DNA of 64,000 nt from Moraxella osloensis (GTDB lineage Bacteria > Pseudomonadota > Gammaproteobacteria > Pseudomonadales > Moraxellaceae). The notes below the pieces were generated by a model. The model saw only the letters and a program-made list of their open reading frames with translations, was not told the DNA's origin and searched no databases. A program made the position numbers and the translations under genes. Below, one piece after another: positions 17,502 to 27,336 of the stretch (position 1 is the first letter of the stretch; every line of letters begins with the position of its first letter). The DNA is taken from assembly GCF_009867135.1 (NCBI RefSeq), contig NZ_CP047226.1:868001-932000 (forward strand). Direction: 5' to 3'.

Positions 17502-18058
17502 GTAGAATAATATTAAATAATAAATTAGCTGATGAAGTTACTTTTATGCCAATAGGGGTAGGAGCAACAACAGTAAATGATTGGTTACCTAATGGGAGAG
17601 CTTACCCTAAACTGCAAAAAGCAATGTCAGTTATTAAAAGTAAACAAATAAAATTTGATTATATTTTTTGGCATCAAGGTTCTTCAGATATTGGTACACC
17701 ATCAAGCATATATCAAAAACGCTTTAATTCATTTGCAAGCCAAGTTATAAAATTAGGAGATTTACGTTCGTCAAAGTGGATTATTGCTAGACATTCAAAA
17801 TGCTTTGGGCAGGTTGATGAAAAGCTTTGGAAAGCTCAAACTGATATTGCACGAATGGATGATCACATTAGATTTTTCATTGGTCCAGATACTAACAGTC
17901 TTGGAGATGAATACAGATTTGATACATGTCATCTAAATCAACAAGGGCAGGAAAAAATGGCTACGTTATGGCTTGAGTCTTTAAAAAATGCTAAAAAAAA
18001 TGAAAATGCCTTTAGAAAAGAAACCATGCTAAATATTTTTTCGAAAATAAATTTTTAA
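17502..18058 (+). pseudogene. SGNH/GDSL-type esterase, 3' fragment
   Basis: This 185-codon remainder of the split gene carries the later SGNH blocks: IFWHQGSSDIG (block III-like) and the C-terminal catalytic pair in FDTCHLNQQGQ (Asp and His). Without the signal peptide and first block it should not be active as an exported enzyme. A frame opening inside the element (GTG at 17447) could give a 203-residue chimera, which I regard as incidental. Confidence 0.85.
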
Positions 18059-18085
18059 TTAAAGTTAGGTTGAAATTCAACTAAA

Positions 18086-18118
18086 TAAAAAAAGCCAAGT
18101 AACTACTCGGCTCTTTTT
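18086..18118. terminator. Bidirectional terminator between SGNH fragment and htpG
   Basis: A modest hairpin (AAGCC.AGT with ACT.GGCT, one mismatch) sits between an A-run and a T-run in the gap between two convergent genes. Confidence 0.55.
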
Positions 18119-18131
18119 ATTTTTAAAACCG

Positions 18132-20102
18132 CTATTTCATCAACAACGCATTAACGCGTTTTAGATAAGCGGCTGGGTCTTCAAGCTGACCGCCTTCGGC
18201 AAGTAGTGCTTGGTCAAAAATCACTTGCGCGAGGTCATCGAACTGCTCCGCGCTTTCCAATTTTCGAATGAGCGGATGGTTCGGGTTGACTTCTAAAATT
18301 GGCTTGCTCTCCGGCACAGGCTGACCCATTTGTTTGAGCATTTGCATCATCTGTGGTGATAGTTCACCATCAGCGGTAACGAGCAGAGCAGGGCTATCCA
18401 CCAAACGATTTGACACGCGCACATCTTTAGCACGGCTACCTAACACGCCTTTGAGTTTTTCTACCACAGGCTTGAAGGTTTCTTCCGCCTTTTTGGCTTC
18501 TTCTTTTTCGGCTTCATCGGTCAAATCACCTAAGTCTACCGCGCCTTTGGCGATATTTTGTAGCGGTGTGCCATCGTACTCAAACATAAAGTTCATTGCC
18601 CATTCATCAACGGGGTTGGTCATCAAGATGACTTCAATGCCTTTTTTCTTGAACACTTCAAGTTGCGGACTGGCTTTGGCGGCGGCAAGGTTTTCAGCTG
18701 TGAGATAATAAATCGCCTTTTGACCGTCTTTCATACGACCTTTGTAGTCGTCAAAGCTGGTGACCACATTGTCATCAGTGGTAGTGGCATAGCGCAATAA
18801 TTTGGCAATTTTATCCATATTGCTTTGGTCTTCACCCAAGCCTTCTTTTAAAACGTTGCCAAATTCAGCATAAAATTGTTTATATTTTTCTTGTTTTTCG
18901 GCTTCATCGCTATTGGCTAAGCTAGCTAGCACGGTCAATATACGGCGGGCGTTACCATCGCGGATAGATTTGACATCGCGAGACTCTTGCAGGATTTCAC
19001 GGCTGACATTGAGCGGTAAATCAGCGGTATCAATCACCCCTTTGACAAAACGCAGATACATCGGCAATAACTGCTCGGCATCATCCATGATAAATACACG
19101 TTTGACGTACAGTTTTAGACCGTGTTTTTGCTCACGTTGGTACAGGTCAAACGGCGCTTTTTTAGGGATATATAGCAGCTGGGTATATTGGAGACGTCCT
19201 TCGACACGGTTGTGCGTCCAAGTTAGCGGCTCATCATAGTCATAGGTAAGATTTTTATAAAATTCTTTATACTCTTCGTCTTCAATTTCTGAAGGTGAGC
19301 GCGTCCATAGGGCATTGGCTTGGTTGATGGTTTCCCATTCATCGGTGGTTATCATTTGACCTTGGGGCATCTCACCTTTGGCAGTTTCACCCCCTGCTTC
19401 TGAATTAGCAGTTTTTTGCGCGTCAGTGAGTTCTTCTTCTTGCCAAACTTCTTTGCGCATTTGGATTGGCAAGCTGATATGGTCAGAGTATTTATTGACT
19501 AAAGATTTGATTTTTTGGCGGTCAAGGTATTCGCTGTGTTCATCGGTGATATGTAAAATCACTGTCGTGCCACGGGTAGGCTTTTCGATGGTTTCGGTGG
19601 TGAATTCACCGGTACCGTCTGAAACCCAGCGTACACCTTGGCTGGCAGGCTCACCTGCTTTGCGAGATTCCACCGTGATGGTGTCCGCTACGATAAAACC
19701 TGAATAAAAACCCACCCCAAATTGACCAATCAAATTGCCGTCTTGTTTTTGGGCATCGGATAATTTTTCTAAGAAAGCTTTGGTGCCTGATTTGGCAATG
19801 GTACCCAAATGCTCGACGGCATCGGCTTCATTCATACCGATACCATTATCAATAAAGCTGATGGTTTTGGCATCTTTATCAATATCAATGCGAATGCGTA
19901 GTTCACTGTCACCTTCATACAGCGCGTCGTTTTGATTGCCTTCAAAACGCAACTTGTCACAGGCATCAGACGCATTTGACACCAGCTCACGCACAAAGAT
20001 ATCTGCATTGGAGTAAAGCGAGTGGGTGACTAGATGTAATAGTTGCGCGACTTCAGCTTCAAAGCTATGTTTTTTTGGCTCAGGTTTGTTTTCATTTGAC
20101 AT
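18132..20102 (-). CDS. htpG: Chaperone HtpG (Hsp90)
   Basis: This 656-residue protein has all Hsp90 landmarks: ELVSNASDACDKLRFE and DNGIGMNEADAVEHLGTIAKSGT in the GHKL ATPase domain, GQFGVGFYSGFIVAD, and the middle-domain catalytic segment LPLNVSREILQESRDV. It is an ATP-dependent cytoplasmic chaperone. AGGAGT lies 8 nt upstream of the ATG, and a sigma-32-like promoter lies about 80-105 bp upstream, consistent with heat-shock control. Confidence 0.97.
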   Translation of the reverse strand: MSNENKPEPKKHSFEAEVAQLLHLVTHSLYSNADIFVRELVSNASDACDKLRFEGNQNDALYEGDSELRIRIDIDKDAKTISFIDNGIGMNEADAVEHLGTIAKSGTKAFLEKLSDAQKQDGNLIGQFGVGFYSGFIVADTITVESRKAGEPASQGVRWVSDGTGEFTTETIEKPTRGTTVILHITDEHSEYLDRQKIKSLVNKYSDHISLPIQMRKEVWQEEELTDAQKTANSEAGGETAKGEMPQGQMITTDEWETINQANALWTRSPSEIEDEEYKEFYKNLTYDYDEPLTWTHNRVEGRLQYTQLLYIPKKAPFDLYQREQKHGLKLYVKRVFIMDDAEQLLPMYLRFVKGVIDTADLPLNVSREILQESRDVKSIRDGNARRILTVLASLANSDEAEKQEKYKQFYAEFGNVLKEGLGEDQSNMDKIAKLLRYATTTDDNVVTSFDDYKGRMKDGQKAIYYLTAENLAAAKASPQLEVFKKKGIEVILMTNPVDEWAMNFMFEYDGTPLQNIAKGAVDLGDLTDEAEKEEAKKAEETFKPVVEKLKGVLGSRAKDVRVSNRLVDSPALLVTADGELSPQMMQMLKQMGQPVPESKPILEVNPNHPLIRKLESAEQFDDLAQVIFDQALLAEGGQLEDPAAYLKRVNALLMK

Positions 20103-20178
20103 AGTAAGTAACTCCTAAAAGTAAGAATAAAAATAAAAATAAAAATAATTAACCCAATTTATGATGGTTCGTTGTCAT

Positions 20179-20207
20179 AGTTAGGGTGAGTCTAAAACTA
20201 TTTCAAG
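20179..20207 (-). promoter_or_regulatory. Putative sigma-32 promoter of htpG
   Basis: On the minus strand CTTGAAA (20207-20201) is followed after 14 bp by CCCTAACT (20186-20179). This compares with the consensus CTTGAAA and CCCCATNT: a perfect -35 and most of the -10. The position suits transcription of htpG with a leader of about 70 nt. Confidence 0.6.
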
Positions 20208-20352
20208 CACAAGCGGCACAATTTTTTAATTTTTAAATAATGAAAAAAATGATACAAGCATTGTTTAAATAACCAATAATGAAATGACCAATAAAAAGCC
20301 GAGCAGACTTATACCCAGTTTTACTTGCTATCTATCCGATGCTATATCTCTT

Positions 20353-21321
20353 TTAAATCTCAGATTCACTAGGATTAGTTAGTTGGGGTGAACGTAACGC
20401 TTTGGGCAAGCTAAAGGTCACGTTTTCCAAAATACCTGATAATTCTTCAGGTTTTTCGCCGCCCCAAGATTGTAAGGTGTCTAACACTTCTTGAATCAAT
20501 ACTTCAGGCGCCGATGCACCCGCAGTCACACCCACCGTATCCACGCCTGCAAACCAGTCTTTTTGCATTTCGCCTGCATTATCAATCAAATGCGCTTTGG
20601 CACCCAAGCGCTCCGCGAGTTCACGCAAGCGATTGGAGTTGGATGAGTTGGGTGAGCCCACCACTAACACCACTTGACAACGCGCCGCAAGCTCCTTGAC
20701 CGCATCTTGACGGTTTTGGGTGGCATAACAAATATCATCTTTACGAGGCGCATGGATTTTTGGGAATTTATTTTTTAGCGCATCAATCACTTCTGCAGTG
20801 TCATCCATCGATAGGGTGGTTTGGGTGACAAATGCCAAATCAGTATCAGTCGGTAGGTCAAGATTGTCAACATCCACCACATCTTCAATTAAGTGAATAC
20901 GTCCACCGTATTGTGGATCGAAGCGCCCCATCGTGCCTTCTACCTCTGGATGACCGGCATGACCAATCAACACCGCATCTACGCCTGTTTTGGCAAATTT
21001 ATTGACTTCGATATGGACTTTGGTAACCAGTGGGCAAGTGGCATCAAACACCGTCAAATCACGGCGTTCGGCTTCATCTTCCACGGCTTTGGAGACGCCA
21101 TGCGCTGAAAAAATCACAATCGCCCCATCCGGCACTTCATCCAACTCTTCGACAAATACCGCACCGCGATTGGCAAGGTCTTCCACCACGAACTTGTTGT
21201 GTACCACTTCATGGCGCACATAAATAGGCGGTTCAAAGCGCTCAAGGCAGACATTGACGATTTCGATGGCTCTATCGACCCCAGCACAAAAACCACGGGG
21301 ATTGGCGAGTAAAATTTTCAT
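20353..21321 (-). CDS. ispH: 4-hydroxy-3-methylbut-2-enyl diphosphate reductase IspH
   Basis: This 322-residue protein opens with [20 protein letters not shown], carrying the first iron-sulphur cysteine; the other two are in [12 protein letters not shown] and [21 protein letters not shown] regions. It makes IPP and DMAPP in the last step of the MEP pathway, using a [4Fe-4S] cluster. Length and motif order are normal. It stands alone, divergent from gmk. Confidence 0.96.
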   Translation of the reverse strand: MKILLANPRGFCAGVDRAIEIVNVCLERFEPPIYVRHEVVHNKFVVEDLANRGAVFVEELDEVPDGAIVIFSAHGVSKAVEDEAERRDLTVFDATCPLVTKVHIEVNKFAKTGVDAVLIGHAGHPEVEGTMGRFDPQYGGRIHLIEDVVDVDNLDLPTDTDLAFVTQTTLSMDDTAEVIDALKNKFPKIHAPRKDDICYATQNRQDAVKELAARCQVVLVVGSPNSSNSNRLRELAERLGAKAHLIDNAGEMQKDWFAGVDTVGVTAGASAPEVLIQEVLDTLQSWGGEKPEELSGILENVTFSLPKALRSPQLTNPSESEI

Positions 21322-21517
21322 AACGCAGTTCTTCAGTCATTGGTGATTCATGTGGCTAGTTTACCATGAGTTCATACACGCAAAATATGTTAAACGTAAA
21401 AAATCAGCGAATCGCTATTCAAGGGCTAAATTACGCAGAAATTGTTAGCAAAAATTGCTAAAATAGCCGATTCAAAAATGGCTACTACTTACTTCATCAA
21501 ACCCCTAAGGATATGTC

Positions 21518-22135
21518 ATGACCAAAGGCTCATTATTTATCATCACCGCAGCAAGCGGTACTGGCAAAACATCGCTGGTCAAACAGCTGATTGCAACGAC
21601 CAATGACTTGGCGGTGAGTATCTCGCATTCGACTCGCAAGCCACGTCCTGGGGAGATTGATGGGCAGCATTATCACTTTGTCAGCCGCGAGATATTTGCT
21701 GATATGATTAAGCAAGGTGAATTTTTGGAGCATGCTGAAGTGTTTGAAAACTACTATGGCACCGCCCAGTCCACAGTAGAATTTATGTTGAGCAATGGCT
21801 TAGATGTCATCTTAGAAATCGACTGGCAGGGCGCGCTGCAAGTGCAAAAATTGCGTCCCGATGCCACGACCATTTTTATCCTACCGCCCGACCGCCAATC
21901 GCTGCGCCAGCGGCTTTCCAATCGCGGACAAGACAGTCAAGAGGTGATTGAAAGACGTCTTGCTGGTTCGGTCAATGAAATGTCGCAATACGTGAATTTT
22001 GATTATGTGGTGATTAATGACAATTTCGACGTGGCATTAGCGGAGTTAAAATCAATCATCATCGCCAATCGTTTGACGCTCGCTAAACAACAAGAGCGTC
22101 ACGCTAGCCGTATCGAGCAGCTATTGTCTGAATAA
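21518..22135 (+). CDS. gmk: Guanylate kinase
   Basis: This 205-residue P-loop kinase phosphorylates GMP. It has the Walker A segment [14 protein letters not shown] (about residues 10-23), the GMP-binding [21 protein letters not shown] and [18 protein letters not shown] is placed 7-8 nt before the ATG. In many gammaproteobacteria gmk precedes rpoZ, but here a convergent LysR gene follows instead. Confidence 0.96.
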   Translation: MTKGSLFIITAASGTGKTSLVKQLIATTNDLAVSISHSTRKPRPGEIDGQHYHFVSREIFADMIKQGEFLEHAEVFENYYGTAQSTVEFMLSNGLDVILEIDWQGALQVQKLRPDATTIFILPPDRQSLRQRLSNRGQDSQEVIERRLAGSVNEMSQYVNFDYVVINDNFDVALAELKSIIIANRLTLAKQQERHASRIEQLLSE

Positions 22136-22174
22136 ATCATCAATAGCCTATAAATAATCAATAAGCGCAACGCG

Positions 22175-23143
22175 CTAATGAAACGCACTAAAAATCTGCT
22201 GTCTTAGCCAGCCGTACAGCGGGTCAACCTGTTGTTGTTGGTGCCAATAGCCGTGTAACTCGATATGGGGCAACTCAATCGGCAAATCCAAAATCTGCCA
22301 GCCTTGGGCAGGTGGCAAAAATGTGGTGGCTAATTGGCGCGGCAAGGTGAGCAAGAGCTTGTCTTGTTTTAGCAATTGAAAAGCAGTGGCATAATGTTGG
22401 CAACGGATTTTACTCTGCCGCTGCCAACCTGCTTTGGACAATAAACTATCTTCAATCGACAGACCTAGCCGCCGTGATGACACAGTTATATGTTGACTGG
22501 CAAAATACTGGGCTTGGGTGATAGTCGGTTCGTTCGCCAATTCAGCCGCAAAATTTGGCGCATACAGTACAAGCACAAACTCATCTCGCAACAAGGGTTG
22601 ATGCACAATCTCACTATCTACCACCCGCGCCACATCAATGGCAAAATCCAGCTGTCCAACTTTTAGTTCATGCGCAAGCGCTGAGCGATTGAGCCGGCTA
22701 CTGGTGATTTGGCAATTGGGCAGGACTTGATGAATTTGGCTGACCAATTTGTTAAACACAATCAATTCAATTTCATCGTGCATGGCAATCGTCAACTTAG
22801 CAAAGCTCTGCTGCGCCAGCTCGCCAAGTTTGCTGTCGCTTAATAAATGGTTAGTTTGAAATATTTGTTCAAGATTTTCAAAGCTTTGTTTGACGGTGGG
22901 ATAAAGCCGTTTGGCATACAGCGTGGGGTGCAGTTCACCTTTTTCCCGATAAAAAAGTTCGTCCCCGAGCGCCTGACGTAACCGACCTAACGCATGGCTA
23001 ATCGCCGATTGGCTCAAATGTAAGGCTTCTGCGGTATGGGTAAGGTTTTTAAGCTCAAAAATATAAATAAATAGCCTAAGCAAATTTAAATCAAGCTGCG
23101 CTAACGGATTTTTACTGTGAATAGGGGTAGACAGTTTTTGCAT
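22175..23143 (-). CDS. LysR-family transcriptional regulator
   Basis: This 322-residue regulator has an N-terminal winged helix-turn-helix (LDLNLLRLFIYIFELKNLTHTAEALHLSQSAISHALGRLRQAL, residues 17-59, given here only to locate it by its ends LDLNLL and RLRQAL) and a LysR substrate-binding domain. The neighbouring genes are gmk (convergent) and a divergent small membrane protein, so the target is not obvious. The domain has the broad look of regulators of aromatic or lipid catabolism, but I would not name a ligand. Confidence 0.85.
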   Translation of the reverse strand: MQKLSTPIHSKNPLAQLDLNLLRLFIYIFELKNLTHTAEALHLSQSAISHALGRLRQALGDELFYREKGELHPTLYAKRLYPTVKQSFENLEQIFQTNHLLSDSKLGELAQQSFAKLTIAMHDEIELIVFNKLVSQIHQVLPNCQITSSRLNRSALAHELKVGQLDFAIDVARVVDSEIVHQPLLRDEFVLVLYAPNFAAELANEPTITQAQYFASQHITVSSRRLGLSIEDSLLSKAGWQRQSKIRCQHYATAFQLLKQDKLLLTLPRQLATTFLPPAQGWQILDLPIELPHIELHGYWHQQQQVDPLYGWLRQQIFSAFH

Positions 23144-23279
23144 ACTGGTTTTAAATCACGCTTAAAGAGTTGATTGTAACAAAGCTTTTTTGAAATAAGA
23201 ATCTCATTGCAATCGATATCTTTACTTTTTATACTTTTTCTAAAAATAAAACTATGTTGAGTTGGTTAGGAGTGATGAT

Positions 23280-23966
23280 ATGTCATCTTGGGATGCAGGT
23301 TTGGTTGGGGGGATAATGGCTTTTATCATATTATTAATAATACTATTGCTCCAACTCATCAATGATAAAAAAACCCAATCTTCTCCCAATTATATCTACA
23401 AAACATTGACGGTTGCCGAACAGACCGCAGTTGAGCAAGGTGAGTTAAAAGTCGTCAATAAGCCCAAAGATATCGCATCTTTATTATTTGCCTTAGGCTT
23501 GACCGTAATCTGGTATATTTTAACAACTTATATGAATGACAAATCGCAACAGTGTGATTTGGTGCTGGGGCTGACCACTGATATTTGGTTCGTTATTGCA
23601 CTTATCCCTATTACGGTATTGGGGTATGTGATAAATCTTTATCGATCGAGAAAAGCGTATTTAACTGCTATAAAAAAGGGGTTTGTCAAAAATACCCAGC
23701 GCAAAAGTCTTTACTATGACTTTTATTCGAAAGCAAATTCACAATCCATAAGCCTTCATTGCCGAAAAGCAGCAATTAGTTGGGTAGTTTATTCATTAAT
23801 GCCGTTAGCAATTTTAACCTTGTCGCTTTATCTCCAATTAAAGCCTTTGATTAGGCAGCAGCCCAGTATCGCTGACCATTCTTTTGTAAACATTAAAATC
23901 TATCAAATTGTCAGTCAAAGGCTCCAGCAGCAATGTCTTAACCAAAAACCAATAAACAATCAGTGA
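23280..23966 (+). CDS. Hypothetical membrane protein
   Basis: The product has 228 residues. Four hydrophobic segments are visible: about residues 10-27, 66-84, 97-117 and 163-183. Between the third and fourth is a basic, Tyr/Lys-rich cytoplasmic or periplasmic loop. I set the start at 23280 because TAGGAG lies 7 nt upstream; an earlier TTG lacks a ribosome site. I do not recognise a family. It is divergent from the LysR gene and just upstream of the acyl-CoA dehydrogenase operon, though with its own gap of about 100 bp. Confidence 0.6.
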   Translation: MSSWDAGLVGGIMAFIILLIILLLQLINDKKTQSSPNYIYKTLTVAEQTAVEQGELKVVNKPKDIASLLFALGLTVIWYILTTYMNDKSQQCDLVLGLTTDIWFVIALIPITVLGYVINLYRSRKAYLTAIKKGFVKNTQRKSLYYDFYSKANSQSISLHCRKAAISWVVYSLMPLAILTLSLYLQLKPLIRQQPSIADHSFVNIKIYQIVSQRLQQQCLNQKPINNQ

Positions 23967-24068
23967 ATAAAATTCATACTTATATTTGAAAACAAATCAT
24001 TTTATTCATGATAATAAATCCGTTAAGCTGATTCAATGATTGTTTTAGCCAAATAAGGACAACGCCCA

Positions 24069-25307
24069 ATGGAATTCCAACTTAGCGATAAAGCAAAAGA
24101 TTACATCGCCCGTACCAAAGCATTTATTCAAACCGAAATCGAACCGATTGAAGCAGAATTTTGGCAAGCGGCGCATAAGCTTAATCCCACAGGTGATTGG
24201 ACGACTTGGCAATGGCCTGCCAAACTTGAAGAATTAAAAACCAAAGCCCGTGCGCAAGATCTTTGGAATATGTTTTTGCCAGATGAGCAACTCGGTCAAG
24301 GATTAAGCGTTCAAGAATATGCTCATATTGCTGAGTTGTCTGGCAGAAGTCTTATTTCACCCCATGTGTTTAACTGTAATGCGCCCGATAGTGGCAATAT
24401 GGAATTGATTTGGCGCTACGGTAACGACGCCCAAAAACAGCAATGGTTAACGCCGTTATTAGCAGGCGAGATTCGCTCCGTGTTTGGCATGACAGAGCCT
24501 GCAGTGGCCAGTAGTGATGCCACCAATATGCAAGCCACAGCGATTGTCGAAGGTGATGAAATTGTGCTAAACGGTCGCAAATGGTGGTCATCCGGTTTGG
24601 GTGATCCAAATGCTAAACTTATTATTTTCATGGCACACACCCCAGATGAGCGCAAAGACCGCCACCATCAGCACACCATGGTACTGGTACCTATAGATGC
24701 CAAAGGCGTCAAGATTGAACGTATGCTCAAAGTGTTTAATGATTATGATGCACCGCATGGACATGGCGAAATGAGTTTTGACAACGTGCGTGTACCGCTT
24801 AGCAACGTCATAGGCGGGGCAGGTGAGGGATTTGCGATTGCCCAAGGGCGTTTAGGACCGGGTCGGATTCACCACTGTATGCGTTGTATTGGTGCTGCAG
24901 AAAAATCGCTAGAGCTTGCCATCGATCGCGGGCTAAGCCGTAGCGCATTTGGCAAACCGCTGCTTGATTTAGGTGGCAACCGTGAACGTATCGCTGATGC
25001 CCGTGTCAAAATTGACCAAGCGCGTCTGCTAACCCTGTATGCTGCCTATAAAATGGATAAACTCGGCACCAAAGCGGCGTTGACCGAAATCTCAGCGATT
25101 AAAGTGGTCGCCCCAACGGTACTACAAGAAGTCGTCGATATGGCAATCCAGCTGCATGGGGGTATGGGTGTGAGCCAAGATACGCTGTTGCCGATGTTCT
25201 TTAACCAAGCCCGTAGCCTACGCCTTGCAGATGGACCTGACGAAGTGCATAAAGGCATGATTGCCAAACTGGAAGTGAAAAAACGCCAACAAGCGACGAC
25301 CAAATAA
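24069..25307 (+). CDS. Acyl-CoA dehydrogenase, ACAD10/11-LvaC type
   Basis: This 412-residue flavoprotein has the dehydrogenase landmarks FGMTEPAVASSDATNM (FAD/substrate site, about residues 139-154), WWSSGLGDPNAK, and the C-terminal IQLHGGMGVSQDTLLP. The long N-terminal helix and FGMTEP form match the branch that includes the dehydrogenase domain of mammalian ACAD11 and Pseudomonas LvaC. Immediately downstream is an APH-type kinase, the domain fused to ACAD in animals. Together these suggest conversion of a phosphorylated 4-hydroxyacyl-CoA to an enoyl or 3-hydroxy form. AAGGA precedes the ATG. Confidence 0.85.
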   Translation: MEFQLSDKAKDYIARTKAFIQTEIEPIEAEFWQAAHKLNPTGDWTTWQWPAKLEELKTKARAQDLWNMFLPDEQLGQGLSVQEYAHIAELSGRSLISPHVFNCNAPDSGNMELIWRYGNDAQKQQWLTPLLAGEIRSVFGMTEPAVASSDATNMQATAIVEGDEIVLNGRKWWSSGLGDPNAKLIIFMAHTPDERKDRHHQHTMVLVPIDAKGVKIERMLKVFNDYDAPHGHGEMSFDNVRVPLSNVIGGAGEGFAIAQGRLGPGRIHHCMRCIGAAEKSLELAIDRGLSRSAFGKPLLDLGGNRERIADARVKIDQARLLTLYAAYKMDKLGTKAALTEISAIKVVAPTVLQEVVDMAIQLHGGMGVSQDTLLPMFFNQARSLRLADGPDEVHKGMIAKLEVKKRQQATTK

Positions 25308-25426
25308 CTAGCAAATAACTAATAGCTAGCTAACAAAAAAGGCGTAATGTCAGGTTACGTCATTTTGCTATTTGACCTAGTTAAAAATACAAGTTAAAAA
25401 ACAAGATAAAAAACAAGGATGAAATT

Positions 25427-26494
25427 ATGCTTGATACTGCAAACCCAGTACGCAAAGGCGAAGAGATTGACAGCAACGCGGTCACCGAGTATTTAATGAG
25501 CCAAGGCATCGCTTTGCAAGGTCAGCCAGAAGTTACCCAATTTTCAGGGGGCGCATCCAACTGGACATACCGCCTAAAATATGCCAACCGTGATTTGATT
25601 TTACGCCGGCCACCCAAAGGTACCAAAGCCAAATCCGCCCATGATATGGTGCGTGAGTACAAAGTCCAAAAAGCCCTACAGTCACAATACCCACTAGTAC
25701 CCAATATGGTCGCCCTGTGTACCGATGACCGCGTGATTGGTTGCGATTTTTATGTCATGGATCGCATCGAGGGTATTATTCCCCGCGCCAATTTGCCCAA
25801 AGCGTTGATGTTAAGCGAACAGCAAGTCAGCGAGCTGTGCCGACAGGTAGTCGATGCGTTGATTGATTTACACAAGGTCGATTACACCCAAAACCCTGAT
25901 TTGGTCGCACTTGGCAAAGGCGAAGGCTACTGCGAGCGGCAGGTCATGGGGTGGGATAAGCGCTACGAGCAAGCCCGCACGCCTGATGTTCCCGATTTTG
26001 CCGATGTGCGCCAGTGGTTAACAGCCAACACCCCAACAGATGTCAAAACTAGCGTGATTCATAATGACTGGCGTTTTGACAATGTGATTTTAGACCCAAA
26101 CAATCCAACCAACATCATTGGTGTGCTCGACTGGGAAATGGCAACGATAGGCGACCCCTTAATGGATTTGGGCTGTGCGTTAGCTTACTGGATTCAAGCC
26201 GATGACAATGCGGTGATGAAAGCTACGCGCCGTCAGCCGACCAATCTGCCAGGCATGATGACCCGTGCCGAAGTGGTCGAGTATTACCTGCAAAAAACAG
26301 GCTTGAAAGTCGACAACTGGCGCTTTTACGAAGTGTTTGGGGTGTTTCGCTTGGCAGGAATTGCGCAGCAGATTTATTACCGTTATTATCATCAGCAGAC
26401 GGATAATCCGGCGTTCAAAGATTTTGGCGTGATTGTCAACGCCTTGCACGAGCGCTGTGTCGAACTTATCGAAAAAAATAACAATAAATCATAG
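25427..26494 (+). CDS. APH-family phosphotransferase, LvaA/ACAD11-kinase type
   Basis: This 355-residue protein has an aminoglycoside-phosphotransferase fold: an N-terminal lobe with FSGGASNWTYRLKYANRDLILRRP (ends shown as FSGGAS and LILRRP; nucleotide loop and Lys/Arg region), the catalytic VIHNDWRFDNVILD (HxDxxxxN) and GVLDWEMATIGDPLMDLG (metal Asp). Homologues phosphorylate the 4-hydroxyl of acyl-CoAs (LvaA) and are not antibiotic resistance enzymes. It lies 119 bp after the acyl-CoA dehydrogenase and 8 bp before the phosphatase gene. AAGGA is 8-9 nt upstream of the ATG. Confidence 0.85.
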   Translation: MLDTANPVRKGEEIDSNAVTEYLMSQGIALQGQPEVTQFSGGASNWTYRLKYANRDLILRRPPKGTKAKSAHDMVREYKVQKALQSQYPLVPNMVALCTDDRVIGCDFYVMDRIEGIIPRANLPKALMLSEQQVSELCRQVVDALIDLHKVDYTQNPDLVALGKGEGYCERQVMGWDKRYEQARTPDVPDFADVRQWLTANTPTDVKTSVIHNDWRFDNVILDPNNPTNIIGVLDWEMATIGDPLMDLGCALAYWIQADDNAVMKATRRQPTNLPGMMTRAEVVEYYLQKTGLKVDNWRFYEVFGVFRLAGIAQQIYYRYYHQQTDNPAFKDFGVIVNALHERCVELIEKNNNKS

Positions 26495-26502
26495 GGGTTT
26501 TC

Positions 26503-27279
26503 ATGAAACTCATCAGCCTTGTCCGTCATGGGCAAGCGTCATTTGGCGCAGACAATTATGACCAACTGTCCCCAAAAGGTGTTGCTCAGACCCAGTGGCT
26601 TGGCGATAGTTTTCGCCAGTCAGGTCGGCAAGTGCACGCGCTGATGTCAGGCAGCATGGCGCGCCAAAAAGACAGTCTCAAGCATTTTTTGAGCCATTAT
26701 TATGTCACCCGTGAAGGCATTGAACTGACCGAAATCACCCACCATGTGCAAAACGCTTTAAAAAATCAGGCAAATCCCAGTTTGACCATGCCGCTATTGT
26801 TGGGTGAAGATAGCAGTTTTAATGAGTTTAATCATGAGCAAATTCTTTATAAAGCGGGATTGCCATTTGCGGATAAAGCCAGTTTTATGGCGTATTTGTC
26901 CAGTCAAACACACCCTGAAATTAGCTTTACTGAGATTTTTACGCAAGCCATGAGCCGTTGGCAAAGCGGTCAATATGACAGCGATTATGATGAAAGTTGG
27001 CAACACTTTTTGCAGCGCACTTGGAACGGTTTTGAGCGTTTGATGGCGCAAACTGGCGAGCATGAACATGCGATGGTATTTACCTCAGGTGGCGTGATTG
27101 CCAGTATCATGCAGCAAGTGATGAAACTATCAGATGTCCAAGCTTTTGATTTGAACTGGCATATCGCCAACGCCAGTGTTCACCAATTTCGCGTGAGTGA
27201 CCAAGGTGTTTTTTTACAGACCTTCAATGAGTTTAGCTATTTGTATCAACAAGGCGAGCAAATGGTGACTTGGCGCTAA
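26503..27279 (+). CDS. Histidine phosphatase superfamily protein
   Basis: The 258-residue protein begins MKLISLVRHGQASFG with the catalytic RHG motif (Arg8-His9-Gly10) and has the second catalytic His near FTSGGVIASIMQQV. Members are phosphoglycerate-mutase-like phosphatases. Genetic linkage 8 bp after an acyl-CoA kinase gene suggests a substrate or product of that kinase, for example removing phosphate from a dead-end phosphoacyl compound, but this is inference. A housekeeping mutase is unlikely given the operon. Confidence 0.82.
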   Translation: MKLISLVRHGQASFGADNYDQLSPKGVAQTQWLGDSFRQSGRQVHALMSGSMARQKDSLKHFLSHYYVTREGIELTEITHHVQNALKNQANPSLTMPLLLGEDSSFNEFNHEQILYKAGLPFADKASFMAYLSSQTHPEISFTEIFTQAMSRWQSGQYDSDYDESWQHFLQRTWNGFERLMAQTGEHEHAMVFTSGGVIASIMQQVMKLSDVQAFDLNWHIANASVHQFRVSDQGVFLQTFNEFSYLYQQGEQMVTWR

Positions 27280-27336
27280 AATTTAGCTTATCAGTTTAAC
27301 GTTTAAAAAAATTGACAAATAATTAAGGAAGAAATA

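Noticed and set aside
25427-26494. Aminoglycoside resistance gene
   Set aside because: Context and N-terminal lobe match acyl-CoA kinases (LvaA/ACAD11), not resistance enzymes.
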